Counted from the stretch's first letter, positions 36,537 through 45,970 are shown. The stretch is DNA of 64,000 nucleotides from Rhizocola hellebori (GCF_016862955.1 NZ_BONY01000009.1:124001-188000); one strand, 5' to 3'. Notes: generated from the letters alone by a model not told the origin. Made by a program: numbers and translations.

Positions 36537-37166
36537 CTACGACTCCTGCGTAGACGTCGGCAGGTTCGCCAGCCACGGGTGTCCTGGGTGGATTTGCTCC
36601 AGCGTTGTGCGCAGCCATGCCAGCCGATCCGGCGCCAGCAGCGGCACCGTCGCGTGCAGGTCTGCCCGGTCCTTGGGCTCGTTGCGCCAAGCCTTGAGCA
36701 GCAGGGTGATTTCGGGTCGCTGATAAGAGATGCCGCCCTGCTCGTACACCACTTCGCTCATCGGCAATCGCACGGTGTTGTGGCGTGCGCAGATCCAGGT
36801 GTCACCCTCGTGGGGGTTGAGGCCGACGTCGAATAACCATGGGCTGGCGCCGTCCTGGCGAATCCATAGCTGCCGGCAACCGTCGAGCAGCTCCTGCGGT
36901 GTCCGCAACGGCCGCAGCGTGCCGCCGGCGTTGGACCAGACGCAGTGCGTCGGCAGGAGGTGCTCCAGCACCGCGGGCAGATCACTGCGCAGGAAAGCGA
37001 TGTCGATGTCCTCGTGAACGCGAGACTGGCCGGTGAACGCGTCGATCGACCAGCCGCCGAAAATCCACCACCTCACCGGTATCCCCGCGAGCAACTCGGC
37101 CGCCTGTGGCGGCGTAAACGTCGCCCACGGCCCGTACCACCGGTAGAACTCGGCATCCTCGTCCAC
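36537..37166 (-). CDS. Nucleotidyltransferase-fold protein (aminoglycoside adenylyltransferase-like)
   Basis: A 209-aa protein. FGGWSIDAFTG (36-46) and HEDIDIAF (51-58, with Asp53 and Asp55 as metal ligands) give the GG...hDhDh motif of polymerase-beta nucleotidyltransferases, close to the ANT(2'')-like/DUF4111-like group. Similar proteins modify aminoglycosides or serve as antitoxin-type MNT domains. No partner HEPN gene is adjacent, so a stand-alone enzyme is likelier. GTG start. Substrate unproven. Confidence 0.72.
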   Translation of the reverse strand: MDEDAEFYRWYGPWATFTPPQAAELLAGIPVRWWIFGGWSIDAFTGQSRVHEDIDIAFLRSDLPAVLEHLLPTHCVWSNAGGTLRPLRTPQELLDGCRQLWIRQDGASPWLFDVGLNPHEGDTWICARHNTVRLPMSEVVYEQGGISYQRPEITLLLKAWRNEPKDRADLHATVPLLAPDRLAWLRTTLEQIHPGHPWLANLPTSTQES

Positions 37167-37281
37167 ACCGCAAGACTACTCAGGTATTGGTCCCGGCAAA
37201 TGCCCGGCCCCGGACCATCGCCTCAGCAGCCGAGCCCGACGCTGATCTGCTCCCCGCCGCGACCCGAGGCCGTAGCGAGGC

Positions 37282-37313
37282 GCACGGGCGAACCCCGTCG
37301 GGTTCGCCCGTGC
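37282..37313. terminator. Perfect 14-bp terminator hairpin
   Basis: GCACGGGCGAACCC (37282-37295), loop CGTC, exact complement (37300-37313). It lies 5 bp after the minus-strand stop of the DUF1906 gene and so ends the four-gene cell-wall operon. Confidence 0.85.
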
Positions 37314-37317
37314 CGCT

Positions 37318-38715
37318 TCAGCTGACCGTTGCCGGTTGAGCCGACAGCAGGTACTGCGTCCAGCCCGCGGCGTCGACCACGCTCGCGCCGCTGATGTCGC
37401 TGCCGCTGCCGTTGTAGGGGCTGGCGTCAACGTATTGGTGCATGGACCCTTCCGGCCGGTGTCCGAAGTAGACACCGCCGCCCGGCGAGAGCAGGTTGTC
37501 GAAGACCTGCCAGGTGGACGACCTCAGCTCGTAGCGGTCCCAGTTACCAGCCCCGTTTATCTTGTACGACAACAGGAGCCCGCCTGTGGTGGTGCCCAGG
37601 ATCCAGCCCGGCCCGGTGGCGGTAAGGGTTTTGAGGGTGAAGCCGGAGTCGATGACCGTGTTGCTGGTGATGTTCGACGCGGCGGGTTTGGCCGCCGTTA
37701 TCGTGTAACGGCGCAAGGTGTTGCCCGCTATCCCGAACAAGCTGCCATGACCGTCAAAAGCGAGCAGGTCGTGCGTCCAGCCGCCGCCCAGAAGCACCGG
37801 CGCGTTGAACACCAGCGACTCGTTGTTGGTAATGACGTCCACCCGATACAGCTGACCACCGGGGTTGGTGACCAGGATGGTATTGAAGTTGAGCGTGGCC
37901 ATCGCCTTGGGGACGAAACCCAGCGTCGCCGTGGAGACCACGGCACCGTGGGTGCGGGTTCCGGTGGAGGCGTCGACGGCGGTGTAGGTGAGCCGGCCGT
38001 CGGCCAGCGCCCCGTAGATGCTGGCCGTGCCGCGGGGCTGCCCGCCCCACTGGCCGAAGTCGGCGGCGTGCGCCTCGTTGCGGTCGCAGTCCGCCCCATC
38101 GACGGTGATGCCGTTCTGCACCTGGCGGAGCTCCGCTCGCGAGTCCCAGTTGCCGCCCGACCAGGCGTAGGTCTGCCAGCCCCAGGTGACCTTTCCGGCG
38201 TCGAAGAGCCGGTCGATGACGTTGAAGCCGCCGTAGGCGCCGGTGCGGCTGCGGCCGATCACCGAGGCGATCCCGTCGAAGTAGGCGTTGATGGTGCCCT
38301 GCTGCGCCGCGCTGGCATCCCAGTCGACGCTGAAGTAGATCGGCCGGCTGGACGGCATGCCGCAGACGATCGCCTGACGGTTGGCCTCGGTGGCGTTCTC
38401 CACGCCGGCCGAGTAGCCGCCCAGGGCCTCGCTCGCCTCGTACTCCCAGTTGGTGACGATGTCGAGCCCGGCCGCTCGCAGGGCGTCCGCCTCGGATCGG
38501 GTGAGGTTCTTGCCGGTGGTGCTCCAGCTGACGTAGCGGCAGACGAACGAGTAACCGGCGGCCGCGATCGCGCTTGGTCTCGGGCGGCCCCAGGAGTAGT
38601 CGATGCCGCGCCGCACGGCGGCCAGAGCCGGTGTGGCGAAAGACATTGCGGTCGCGCTACCCAGCACGGCGGCTCCGGCCGCGCCCAGGAGGGTCCTTCG
38701 GGAGATGCTTGTCAT
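37318..38715 (-). CDS. Tat-exported DUF1906 glycoside-hydrolase-like protein with propeller module
   Basis: A 465-aa protein with a twin-arginine signal (SISRRTLLGAAGAAVLG). Residues about 34-225 match the Rv2525c-like glycoside-hydrolase-like DUF1906 domain: RRGIDYSWGRP, AAGYSFVCRYVSW, RPIYFSVDWDAS and GAYGGFNVIDRLFDAGKVTW. Such TIM-barrel domains resemble GH25 lysozymes and act on the envelope. The C-terminal 235 residues form a tachylectin/propeller-like repeat module (GFVPKAMATLNFNT, DLLAFDGHGSLFGI, TGPGWILGTTTGGLLLSY) nearly identical to that of the upstream gene. Last gene of the operon, 9 bp after the NlpC/P60-type gene. Confidence 0.82.
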   Translation of the reverse strand: MTSISRRTLLGAAGAAVLGSATAMSFATPALAAVRRGIDYSWGRPRPSAIAAAGYSFVCRYVSWSTTGKNLTRSEADALRAAGLDIVTNWEYEASEALGGYSAGVENATEANRQAIVCGMPSSRPIYFSVDWDASAAQQGTINAYFDGIASVIGRSRTGAYGGFNVIDRLFDAGKVTWGWQTYAWSGGNWDSRAELRQVQNGITVDGADCDRNEAHAADFGQWGGQPRGTASIYGALADGRLTYTAVDASTGTRTHGAVVSTATLGFVPKAMATLNFNTILVTNPGGQLYRVDVITNNESLVFNAPVLLGGGWTHDLLAFDGHGSLFGIAGNTLRRYTITAAKPAASNITSNTVIDSGFTLKTLTATGPGWILGTTTGGLLLSYKINGAGNWDRYELRSSTWQVFDNLLSPGGGVYFGHRPEGSMHQYVDASPYNGSGSDISGASVVDAAGWTQYLLSAQPATVS

Positions 38716-38724
38716 CACAGGTCC

Positions 38725-39432
38725 CTACAGCGGCTGGACGGATAGCAGGTACTGGGTCCAACCGGCCTCGTCGACCAGGCCTTCGCCGGTGAGGTCGGAA
38801 CCGTTGCCGTCCAGCGGGTTGTCGTCGATGTAGCGGTGCATCGAGCCTTCGGGGCGGTGTCCAAAGTAGACCGGGCCGCGCGCCATCAGGTTGTCGAAGA
38901 CCTGCCAGGTCGAGCCCCTCAGTTCGTAGCGGTCCCAGTCGCCCGCGCCCCTGATCCGGTAGGACAACAGCAGCCCGCTGCTGGTGGTGCCCAGGATCCA
39001 GCCGGTGCCGGTGGTGGTGAGGGTTTTGAGGGTGAAGCCGTTGTCGATGACGGTGTTGCTGGTGATATTGGAGGCTGCGGGTTTGGTAGCGGTGATGGTG
39101 TAGCGGCGCAAGGTGCCGTCCGCGATACCGAACAGGCTGCCGTGCCCGTCATAGGCAAGCAGATCGTGTGTCCAGCCACCACCCAGAAGCACCGGCGCGT
39201 TGAACACCAGCGACTCGTTGTTGGTGATGACGTCCACCCGGAACAGCTGACCGCCGGGGTTGGTGACCAGCAGGGTGTTGAAGTTGAGTGTTGCCATCGC
39301 CTTAGGGACGAAGCCCAGCGTGGAGGTGGAGACGACCGCGCCGTGGGTACGGTCACCGGTGGCCACGTTCACCGCGGTGTAGGTCATACGGCCATCGGTC
39401 AGGAAGCCATAGATGCTGGCCGTTCCCGAGAC
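38725..39432 (-). repeat. Duplicated propeller module (second copy about 37318-38035)
   Basis: The 3' parts of the two adjacent genes encode aligned modules from GTASIYG to WTQYLLS that are almost identical over long stretches (for example THGAVVSTxTLGFVPKAMAT and VDVITNNESLVFNAPVLLGG). The upstream catalytic parts are unrelated. This is a domain duplication with different catalytic partners. The near-identity extends to DNA, so recent duplication or gene conversion is likely. Confidence 0.8.
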
Positions 39433-40029
39433 GTCGTCGACGACCTTCTTGTACCGGAACGCCCTGTACTGTGACGTCGGGTGCCCGGAGAGGGTGGATT
39501 GGCTGAACGTCGCGCCGGTTACCTTGACCATCGGCGTGCCGCCGAAGCTGTAGTACCAGAACCGGGTCTTCGCCGAGTCCTCCCAGCCGCCGAAGAGGAT
39601 GGCGTGGAACGGATATCCGGGATCGTTGTCGACGGTGTCGTCGAGCAGGTCGCCGGGCTTGAGGTCGCTTCGGCTGATGGCCACCGTGTAGGCGGAGTCG
39701 TCAAGGCCTTGCGTGTTCGGGTCGGAAGCCAGGTGCCAGGCCATGCCCACGAAGCCGGAGCAGTCGCGGCGGTACTGGCGGGTGTGCCCACCGTCCCAGG
39801 TGAAGGCGGTCATGCTGTAGGTCATGTCAGAGTCGTGACGCCGGCTGTACCAGTTGGTGGCGCGGGTGAGGATCTCGCTGCGGGTGATGTTGCCGCCGAT
39901 GGAGGAGGCGGCGTAGGCGGGTGCGGGGACGGCGATGGTGGTTGCCGTAGCGGCCACGAGCCCTAGGGTGGCGGCGCTCAGCGCAGCCGCGGTGACCGCG
40001 ATAATGCGGGACGCAATGGTGTTTGACAT
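38725..40029 (-). CDS. Exported NlpC/P60-type cysteine peptidase with propeller module
   Basis: A 434-aa protein with a Sec signal (AYA/AS near residue 41). The catalytic part (about 48-195) has RRDCSGFVGMAWHL (nucleophile Cys), LKPGDLLDD and YPFHAILFGGW (catalytic His), the NlpC/P60 or CHAP-like layout. It would cut peptidoglycan stem peptides. The C-terminal 235 residues are the same propeller-like module as in the downstream gene. The start lies 11 bp after the SARP/STAND stop, so it is co-transcribed. Confidence 0.82.
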   Translation of the reverse strand: MSNTIASRIIAVTAAALSAATLGLVAATATTIAVPAPAYAASSIGGNITRSEILTRATNWYSRRHDSDMTYSMTAFTWDGGHTRQYRRDCSGFVGMAWHLASDPNTQGLDDSAYTVAISRSDLKPGDLLDDTVDNDPGYPFHAILFGGWEDSAKTRFWYYSFGGTPMVKVTGATFSQSTLSGHPTSQYRAFRYKKVVDDVSGTASIYGFLTDGRMTYTAVNVATGDRTHGAVVSTSTLGFVPKAMATLNFNTLLVTNPGGQLFRVDVITNNESLVFNAPVLLGGGWTHDLLAYDGHGSLFGIADGTLRRYTITATKPAASNITSNTVIDNGFTLKTLTTTGTGWILGTTSSGLLLSYRIRGAGDWDRYELRGSTWQVFDNLMARGPVYFGHRPEGSMHRYIDDNPLDGNGSDLTGEGLVDEAGWTQYLLSVQPL

Positions 40030-40040
40030 GCCGACAACGG

Positions 40041-43000
40041 TCAGCGCGGCTGCTTCAAATTCTCTTCAATGCATCTACAGAATTCTTTGTACTCGCGAGC
40101 GCCGTGATCGTGGAAGACGCGGCAGGCCTCGGCCAGGGTCTCGTCTGCGGCCGCGACATCGCCCCGTGCGCGGTACACCAGGCAAAGGTCATGTCGGGTG
40201 CGTGCCCGCCACAGCGGCGCATCTATGGTGTCCCAGACGGAAACCGCGGCGTCCAGACAGCTTTCGGCCAGGTCGAGCCGGCCCGCGGCAAGGTGCAGCT
40301 GGCCCAGGACGCGCAGGGTGTTCGCCTGCCCCCAGCGGTCGTTGACCTTGCGGGCGGCCCACAACGCCCACTCCAGCCGGGGCAGGGCGCCCGGCGCGTC
40401 GCCAAGACGCATCTGCGCCTTGGCTTGCGCGCGCACCGCGTACGACTGCATCAACTCGTCGCCGAGCCGCTCGAAGATGGCGGCCGCCTCGCCGCACATG
40501 CGCATCGCCTCCGCGTGCTCGCCGATGGCCCGGTGGTAGAGGCCCATGGTGCGCAACGTGTAGGCGGCGCCGCGCTCGCTGCCCACCGCGCGGTAGGCGC
40601 GCAGGGAGATGTCCAGATCGGACTGCGTGCCGTCGAAGTCGCCCTGTTCCAGCCGGACCGAGCCGCGCAGCCGGTAGACGTAACCGATGCCCCGCTGGTC
40701 GTCGAGCGCTTGCAGCAGCGTCGCCGCCTGGTCGAGGAAATGCAGCGCCTCGGCCAGACGGCCCGGCTCCCGGCAGGCCGCGCCCAGCCCGGCCAGCGCC
40801 GCGGCCTGGCCCCGCACATCGTGGATGAGCCGGAAGCGGCTCAGCGCCTCGCTGAAGTGACGCCGGGCGTCGCCGTACAGGTCTTGCGCGTAGCGAAGCT
40901 GGGCCAGCTGCGCGAGCATCCCTGCCTCGGCCTGAGCGTCACCGGCCCGCCGCGAGGCCTCAAGCGCCGCACCGACGATGCGGGCTCGGAAGTCGAACCG
41001 GTTGGCGCCCTCCATCTCCATCGCCGCGCGGCTGGCGACGAATTCGCACACCAGCTCGTGCATGCCAAGCGCGGCAGCCCTTTCGATTCCGGAGGCCATC
41101 GCCGCCTCCTCGCCCTGCATCCACTCCGAGGCCCGATCGAGAATCCGGCTGGAAACCTCCACCGGCTCGCTTTCGTGCTGCGGGGCCGAAACTGCCTCCT
41201 GCCGCCAAACGATGTCGGCCGGCGGGAAGTGTTCCGCGATCCGCTCCAACACCCTCAGCCAGCCGCCGACCACCCGGGCGACCGCGGCGTGCAGCTCCTC
41301 GATCGGCTCCTCCGCCTCGGCGGCCTCCCGCGCGTAGAGCCGGACGAGGTCGTGCAGGCGGTAACGCAACACCCCCAGCTGGTCCGGGCCGGCGAAGGTG
41401 ACCAGCTGAGAGTCGACGAGCAGCTCAAGGCGGCGCTCGGCACCGGCGCCGTCCCCGTCGAGCAGCCAGCCCACGACTTCCGGGGAGAAGTCCGGGATAC
41501 TGATGAAAGCCATGCGGCGCAAAGCAACCTTGGCTTCGTCGGCCAGCGCCCGATAGCTCAGGCCGATGCTGGTGCGCACCGCCAGGTCACCGGCGCACAG
41601 CTCGTCGAGGCGCTGGCGTTCGTCGGTGAGCCGCCCGGCGAGCACCTCCAGTGGCAGCTGGCGACGGGTCGCCAGCCGCGCGCCCACGACGCGGATCGCC
41701 AGCGGCAGGTTCTCACAGACCGACAGGATGCGTTGGGCCGCTTCGGGTTCCGCGGCAACTCGGTCGTCCCCGGCGATGCTGGAAAGCAATCCGAGGGCTT
41801 CCCCGTCGGCGAGCATCTCCAGCTCGATGAGGCAAGCGCCGGAAAGGCCGGGCAGCCGGTCGCGCGAGGTGATCAGCACGCCGCAGCCCTGCCCGCCGGG
41901 CAGCAGCGGCCGCACCTGCCGCTCATCGGCCGCGTCGTCGAGCAGCACGAGCACGCGGCGGTTGGCCACGAAGCTGCGAAACAGCTCGGTGCGTTCCCGT
42001 GCGCTGTCGGGCACCTGCACCGGGTCGACGCCCAGCGCCCGCAGGAATCCGCCCAGCACCTCGCCCGGGGTGGCCGGCATGTCGCTCATTCCGCGAAGCT
42101 CGGCGAAGAGCAGACCGTCGGGAAAGGACTTGGCGATGCGGTGCGCGGCGAAGGTGGCCAGGGCGCTCTTTCCGCTGCCACCCTGCCCGGCCACAATGTG
42201 TACCCCGGGACAGGGCCTTTGCAGATCGAAGACCAGGCGCTCCAGCGGGTCGGCGCGCCCGGTGAAGTCCGCCGGCGCGGGCGGGATCTGCGCCGGAACC
42301 ACCGTCGGCGAAGCGGTCTGGGCGGCGGGCAGCGAGGAATCCTCAGGCATGTCACCGCGCAGGATCGCGGCGTGCAGCGCGGCCAGCTCGGGCCCCGGCT
42401 CCACACCCAGCTCCTCGACGAGCACGTCACGGCCTTCGCGGTAGCAGGCCAGCGCATCGCCCTGCCGCCCGAGGCGGTACAGGGTCGTCATCAGCTGCCC
42501 GCGCAGCCGCTCGTTGGCCGGATGCCGCGAGACCAGACCGGTCAGCTCGGCCATGTGGTCGAGGCGGCCCAGTCTCAGCTGCGCCTCAAAACGCTCCTCC
42601 AGCGCTGCCAGCCGCAGCTGGTCAAGACGCCGGGCCTCGGCTGCGAGCGGTGAACTCTCCACTCCGGACAGTGCCGGACCGCGCCACAGCGACAGCGCCT
42701 CGCGCAACAGGGCCGCGGTCTGATCGTCGTCGCCCGCATTGGCCGCGGCGCGGGCCTGCTGCACCAGACCGGCGAAGGTGTTGGTGTCCAGATCCGACGA
42801 TCGAAGCCGCAGCAGATAGCCGGGCGGACGGGTGGTGATGAGGTCGCGGAAACCATATCTGGCAAACGATTTGCGCAGGGAAGAAACGTAGGTCTGGACC
42901 AGCGCACGGGCGCTTTCCGGCGGGTTGTCCGGCCAGACCACGTCGACGAGACGGCTGGCGGACACGACATGATCGTGATCGAGCAGCAGCGCCGCCAGCA

Positions 43001-43085
43001 GGGCGCGTGGTTTGGTACCACCCAAGGGTATGGCACCGTCAAGGCAGCTAGCCTCGACCGGCCCCAGGAGCCGGAACTCCAGCAT
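40041..43085 (-). CDS. AfsR/SARP-type STAND regulator (BTAD, NB-ARC, TPR)
   Basis: A 1014-aa regulator. A winged-helix DNA-binding domain (1-93) and BTAD (about 95-240) precede NB-ARC with Walker A GQGGSGKS (300-307) and Walker B RRVLVLLDDAADE. TPR-like repeats fill about residues 640-1000. The start at 43085 places the LEFRLLGPVEA strand at the N-terminus, as in the family. It lies inside an apparent operon: the VanX-type dipeptidase ends 41 bp upstream, and the NlpC/P60 gene begins 11 bp downstream. It may therefore regulate, or be induced with, wall-lytic genes. Confidence 0.9.
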   Translation of the reverse strand: MLEFRLLGPVEASCLDGAIPLGGTKPRALLAALLLDHDHVVSASRLVDVVWPDNPPESARALVQTYVSSLRKSFARYGFRDLITTRPPGYLLRLRSSDLDTNTFAGLVQQARAAANAGDDDQTAALLREALSLWRGPALSGVESSPLAAEARRLDQLRLAALEERFEAQLRLGRLDHMAELTGLVSRHPANERLRGQLMTTLYRLGRQGDALACYREGRDVLVEELGVEPGPELAALHAAILRGDMPEDSSLPAAQTASPTVVPAQIPPAPADFTGRADPLERLVFDLQRPCPGVHIVAGQGGSGKSALATFAAHRIAKSFPDGLLFAELRGMSDMPATPGEVLGGFLRALGVDPVQVPDSARERTELFRSFVANRRVLVLLDDAADERQVRPLLPGGQGCGVLITSRDRLPGLSGACLIELEMLADGEALGLLSSIAGDDRVAAEPEAAQRILSVCENLPLAIRVVGARLATRRQLPLEVLAGRLTDERQRLDELCAGDLAVRTSIGLSYRALADEAKVALRRMAFISIPDFSPEVVGWLLDGDGAGAERRLELLVDSQLVTFAGPDQLGVLRYRLHDLVRLYAREAAEAEEPIEELHAAVARVVGGWLRVLERIAEHFPPADIVWRQEAVSAPQHESEPVEVSSRILDRASEWMQGEEAAMASGIERAAALGMHELVCEFVASRAAMEMEGANRFDFRARIVGAALEASRRAGDAQAEAGMLAQLAQLRYAQDLYGDARRHFSEALSRFRLIHDVRGQAAALAGLGAACREPGRLAEALHFLDQAATLLQALDDQRGIGYVYRLRGSVRLEQGDFDGTQSDLDISLRAYRAVGSERGAAYTLRTMGLYHRAIGEHAEAMRMCGEAAAIFERLGDELMQSYAVRAQAKAQMRLGDAPGALPRLEWALWAARKVNDRWGQANTLRVLGQLHLAAGRLDLAESCLDAAVSVWDTIDAPLWRARTRHDLCLVYRARGDVAAADETLAEACRVFHDHGAREYKEFCRCIEENLKQPR

Positions 43086-43126
43086 GGTGACATCTTGCCG
43101 CATCAATGCGGCGCACAGGGGGCAAC

Positions 43127-43765
43127 TCAGACCTCGGCGGGACCGTAACAGGCATGGCCGGCGCCGCTGACATAGGCCCAGTAACGGTCCCCATAGGACC
43201 AGTGCCACCACTCGCTGGGGTAGTTGACCAGGCCCGCGGCGCTGAGCGCGGCTCCGAGCAGGCGGCGGTTCTGGATGGCCCGCGCATCGATCTCGGTCGA
43301 GTCGGTGTGGCAGGCGGTGGTGTCGGTGTCGTTGACCTCTGTGCCCATGGCGAGCTCGGCACCGTACACAGTGCACAGTGTCACGTCCACCGCCGCCCCC
43401 GCGACGTGCGGGGCCACCTCGGGCGGAGAGATGTACCTGGCCGCGCGGCGACGAAGATCCGCCTCGGCCGCGGCGGGATCCTTCACCCGCAGACGGTGCA
43501 CAAAGGCGTCGAAGTACTGCTTCTGCAGCTCCGCCGGCCGGTATCCCTCGACGATGAGGAACCGCAGGCCGGCCGGAAGCAGGGTCTGCGCGGTCACCAG
43601 CCGATCGACCATTCCCACCCGCAACCTGGCAAAACAGCCCTGCGGATCGGCCAGCCGGCCATCAACCCGCAACGCTGCGATCTTACGCACGTCGATTAGG
43701 GGCTCACCACACTCGACCACAGGTATCCCCACCACCTCGGGGTCGGACAACACCACCATGTCCAT
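43127..43765 (-). CDS. D-alanyl-D-alanine dipeptidase, VanX/DdpX type
   Basis: A 212-aa zinc peptidase. His120 and Asp127 in PHVAGAAVDV and His188 in SEWWHWSYGD are the metal ligands, Glu185 is the catalytic base and Arg76 lies in VEGYRP. All five key residues keep the spacing of VanX, offset by 4-5. There is no signal peptide, consistent with cytosolic hydrolysis of D-Ala-D-Ala. No VanH, VanA or VanRS gene is present, so a turnover or recycling role is likelier than glycopeptide resistance. First gene of the cell-wall operon. Confidence 0.9.
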   Translation of the reverse strand: MDMVVLSDPEVVGIPVVECGEPLIDVRKIAALRVDGRLADPQGCFARLRVGMVDRLVTAQTLLPAGLRFLIVEGYRPAELQKQYFDAFVHRLRVKDPAAAEADLRRRAARYISPPEVAPHVAGAAVDVTLCTVYGAELAMGTEVNDTDTTACHTDSTEIDARAIQNRRLLGAALSAAGLVNYPSEWWHWSYGDRYWAYVSGAGHACYGPAEV

Positions 43766-43890
43766 CGCGCGAGCCTCGGCGGCGGCGCTCTAATTTTCCT
43801 CCAAAGCCGTCTACAGATGTCACATCGAAATCATTGACGACTATGGGCCAGATTTGTTAGGAACCTTAACTATACGTCCTAGGAGGGCAC

Positions 43891-45756
43891 ATGCGACGAA
43901 CACTGGCTGCTCTGTTGCTCACGGCCACCTTGGTAGCGATCAAACCGGCCGCCGTCGAAGCGGCTGTGCTGGGAGATGTCGTTCCCGCCCCGGTCACGGT
44001 GCAGCCCGCCGCCGGCGTCAGCTACACCTTTGCCGCCAACGCCGCGATCTATGCCGGCGCCGGAGCGGCCGAGGAGGCCACCTACCTGGCCGGCCTCCTG
44101 CACCTGCCGATCGCCTCCTCCCCCGCGAGCATCTCCCTGCTCCTGAACGGGGCCGTCGGCGGCGAGGGCTATCAGCTGGACGTGACCACCGCCGGGATCA
44201 CCATCGCCGCGCAGACCAGGGCGGGCCTCTTCCACGGCATCCAGACTCTGCGCCAGCTGCTCCCACCCACCATCGAGAACGGCACCAGCCAACCCGCCCA
44301 ATGGACCGTCGCCGGCGGCCGGATCGTGGACTACCCGCGATTTGCCTATCGCGGCGTGATGCTCGATGTGGCAAGGCATTTCCAGCCCGTGGCGAATGTC
44401 AAACGCTATCTGGACCAGGTCGCGCTCTACAAAATCAACACCTTCCACTTCCACCTGTCCGACGATCAGGGCTGGCGCATTGTTGTCGATGGCTGGCCAA
44501 GACTGGCGACGGTCGGCGGCAGCACCCAGGTCGGTGGCGGCGCCGGCGGCTATTACACCAAGGCGCAGTACCAGGACATCGTGGCCTATGCGGCCCAGCG
44601 CCACATCACCGTCGTCCCGGAGATAGACATGCCGGGCCACACCAACGCCGCCCTGGCCTCATACGCCGAGCTCAACTGCAACGGTGTCGCGCCGCCGCTC
44701 TACACCGGGACCGGGGTCGGCTTCAGCAACCTTTGCACGTCAAAGGAAGTCGTCTACACCTTCGTGCAGAACGTGCTCGCCGAGCTGGCGGCGATCACCC
44801 CCGGGCCCTACCTGCATCTGGGTGGCGACGAGGCGGACACCCTGACCGCCGCGCAGTACGCGACCTTCATGAACAGGGTGCAGCCGATGGTTCCCGCGCT
44901 CGGCAAGACCGTGATCGGCTGGCACCAGATCGCCCCCGTGCAGCATTCACCCAACCGCATCATGCAGTACTGGGGAACGACGACCTCCGATTCGGCGGTG
45001 ACCAACGCGGTCGGCCGCGGCGCGCGGGTGATCCTCTCCCCCGCCAACAAGGCTTACCTGGACATGAAATACACCTCCTCCACACCGATCGGGCAGAGCT
45101 GGGCGGGCCTCATCGAAGTCCAGACCGCCTACGAATGGAACCCCGGCGCCTACCTCAGCGGCGTCGCCGCCACGGCCGTGCTCGGGGTGGAAGCGCCCCT
45201 GTGGACCGAAACCATAGTGACCGCCGACCACATCGAGTTCATGGCCTTTCCCCGGCTCCCGGCCCTCGCCGAGCTCGCCTGGTCCCCCTGGTCCACCCAT
45301 AGCTGGACCAGCTTCCGCCAGCGCCTCGGCCAGCAAGGCCCGCGCTGGACTCTGATGGGCATCGACTACTATCGCTCGCCTCAGGTGCCGTGGGCTCCGC
45401 TGCCCGGTCCCGGGGGGCGCTTCGAAGCCGAGAACGCGACCATCAGCCAGGGCGTGGCGGAGTCCAACCACGCAGGCTTCAGCGGCACCGGATTCGTCAA
45501 CTACAACAACGTCTCCGGCAGCTACGTGGAGTGGGCACTGCCGTCGGCCGCCAGCTCGATCACCATCCGCTACGCCAACGGCACCACCACCAACCGGCCG
45601 ATGAACGTCAACGGCGCCCTGGTCGACTTCCCGGGCACCGGCTCCTGGACCACATGGGCGACCAGAACCGTCGCCGTGAGCGGATCAATCATCAGAGCCA
45701 CCGCCACCACCAGCGCCGGCGGACCAAACGTGGACTACCTCGAAGTGAACAGCTGA
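43891..45756 (+). CDS. Exported GH20 beta-N-acetylhexosaminidase with C-terminal CBM
   Basis: A 621-aa protein with AGGAGG ahead of the ATG and a signal peptide (about 1-24). A GH20b N-terminal domain (about 30-145) is followed by the GH20 barrel, starting FAYRGVMLDVARHF, with HLGGDE holding the catalytic Asp313-Glu314 pair. A conserved WHQI and YEWNP with the active-site Trp/Tyr follow. From about residue 510 (GRFEAENATISQG) a CBM6/35-like beta-sandwich follows. It releases terminal GlcNAc or GalNAc from chitin or wall fragments. Divergent from the cell-wall operon. Confidence 0.93.
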   Translation: MRRTLAALLLTATLVAIKPAAVEAAVLGDVVPAPVTVQPAAGVSYTFAANAAIYAGAGAAEEATYLAGLLHLPIASSPASISLLLNGAVGGEGYQLDVTTAGITIAAQTRAGLFHGIQTLRQLLPPTIENGTSQPAQWTVAGGRIVDYPRFAYRGVMLDVARHFQPVANVKRYLDQVALYKINTFHFHLSDDQGWRIVVDGWPRLATVGGSTQVGGGAGGYYTKAQYQDIVAYAAQRHITVVPEIDMPGHTNAALASYAELNCNGVAPPLYTGTGVGFSNLCTSKEVVYTFVQNVLAELAAITPGPYLHLGGDEADTLTAAQYATFMNRVQPMVPALGKTVIGWHQIAPVQHSPNRIMQYWGTTTSDSAVTNAVGRGARVILSPANKAYLDMKYTSSTPIGQSWAGLIEVQTAYEWNPGAYLSGVAATAVLGVEAPLWTETIVTADHIEFMAFPRLPALAELAWSPWSTHSWTSFRQRLGQQGPRWTLMGIDYYRSPQVPWAPLPGPGGRFEAENATISQGVAESNHAGFSGTGFVNYNNVSGSYVEWALPSAASSITIRYANGTTTNRPMNVNGALVDFPGTGSWTTWATRTVAVSGSIIRATATTSAGGPNVDYLEVNS

Positions 45757-45769
45757 CTCGGCTTTGCGA

Positions 45770-45877
45770 CCTGCTTTGTTTCCCGAGCCCGCCAACACCT
45801 TCGGCGTTGAACCGGTGAATCCACATCCGCACCGTCCGCGGATCGCAACCCAGAAAAATGCGCAAGGAACTAAGCAT
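45770..45877 (-). pseudogene. Transposase remnant, IS630-type HTH fragment
   Basis: A 36-residue stretch on the minus strand (FLGCDPRTVRMWIHRFNAEG then VGGLGKQSR) matches the N-terminal helix-turn-helix of IS630-type transposases (typical GCDPRTVRRWIHRFNAEGVAGL). No DDE domain follows, and the frame is soon lost as it runs into the end of the GH20 gene. Inactive scar at the edge of a lower-GC stretch. Confidence 0.6.
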
Positions 45878-45970
45878 AGGTGGCGTGGCGGGACGACGAG
45901 TCCTGGAGATCGGCTGCGGCGGTAGTCAAACGTGGGCCGCTGGCTTGTTGTCCGTGGAGGAAACAGAATT

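Noticed and set aside
40023-42653. Very long plus-strand frame opposite the SARP/STAND gene
   Set aside because: Shadow of the high-GC minus-strand gene; its composition follows the antisense of conserved NB-ARC and BTAD motifs.
43127-43765. Vancomycin resistance cluster
   Set aside because: Only the VanX-type gene is present; VanH, VanA, VanR and VanS are absent.
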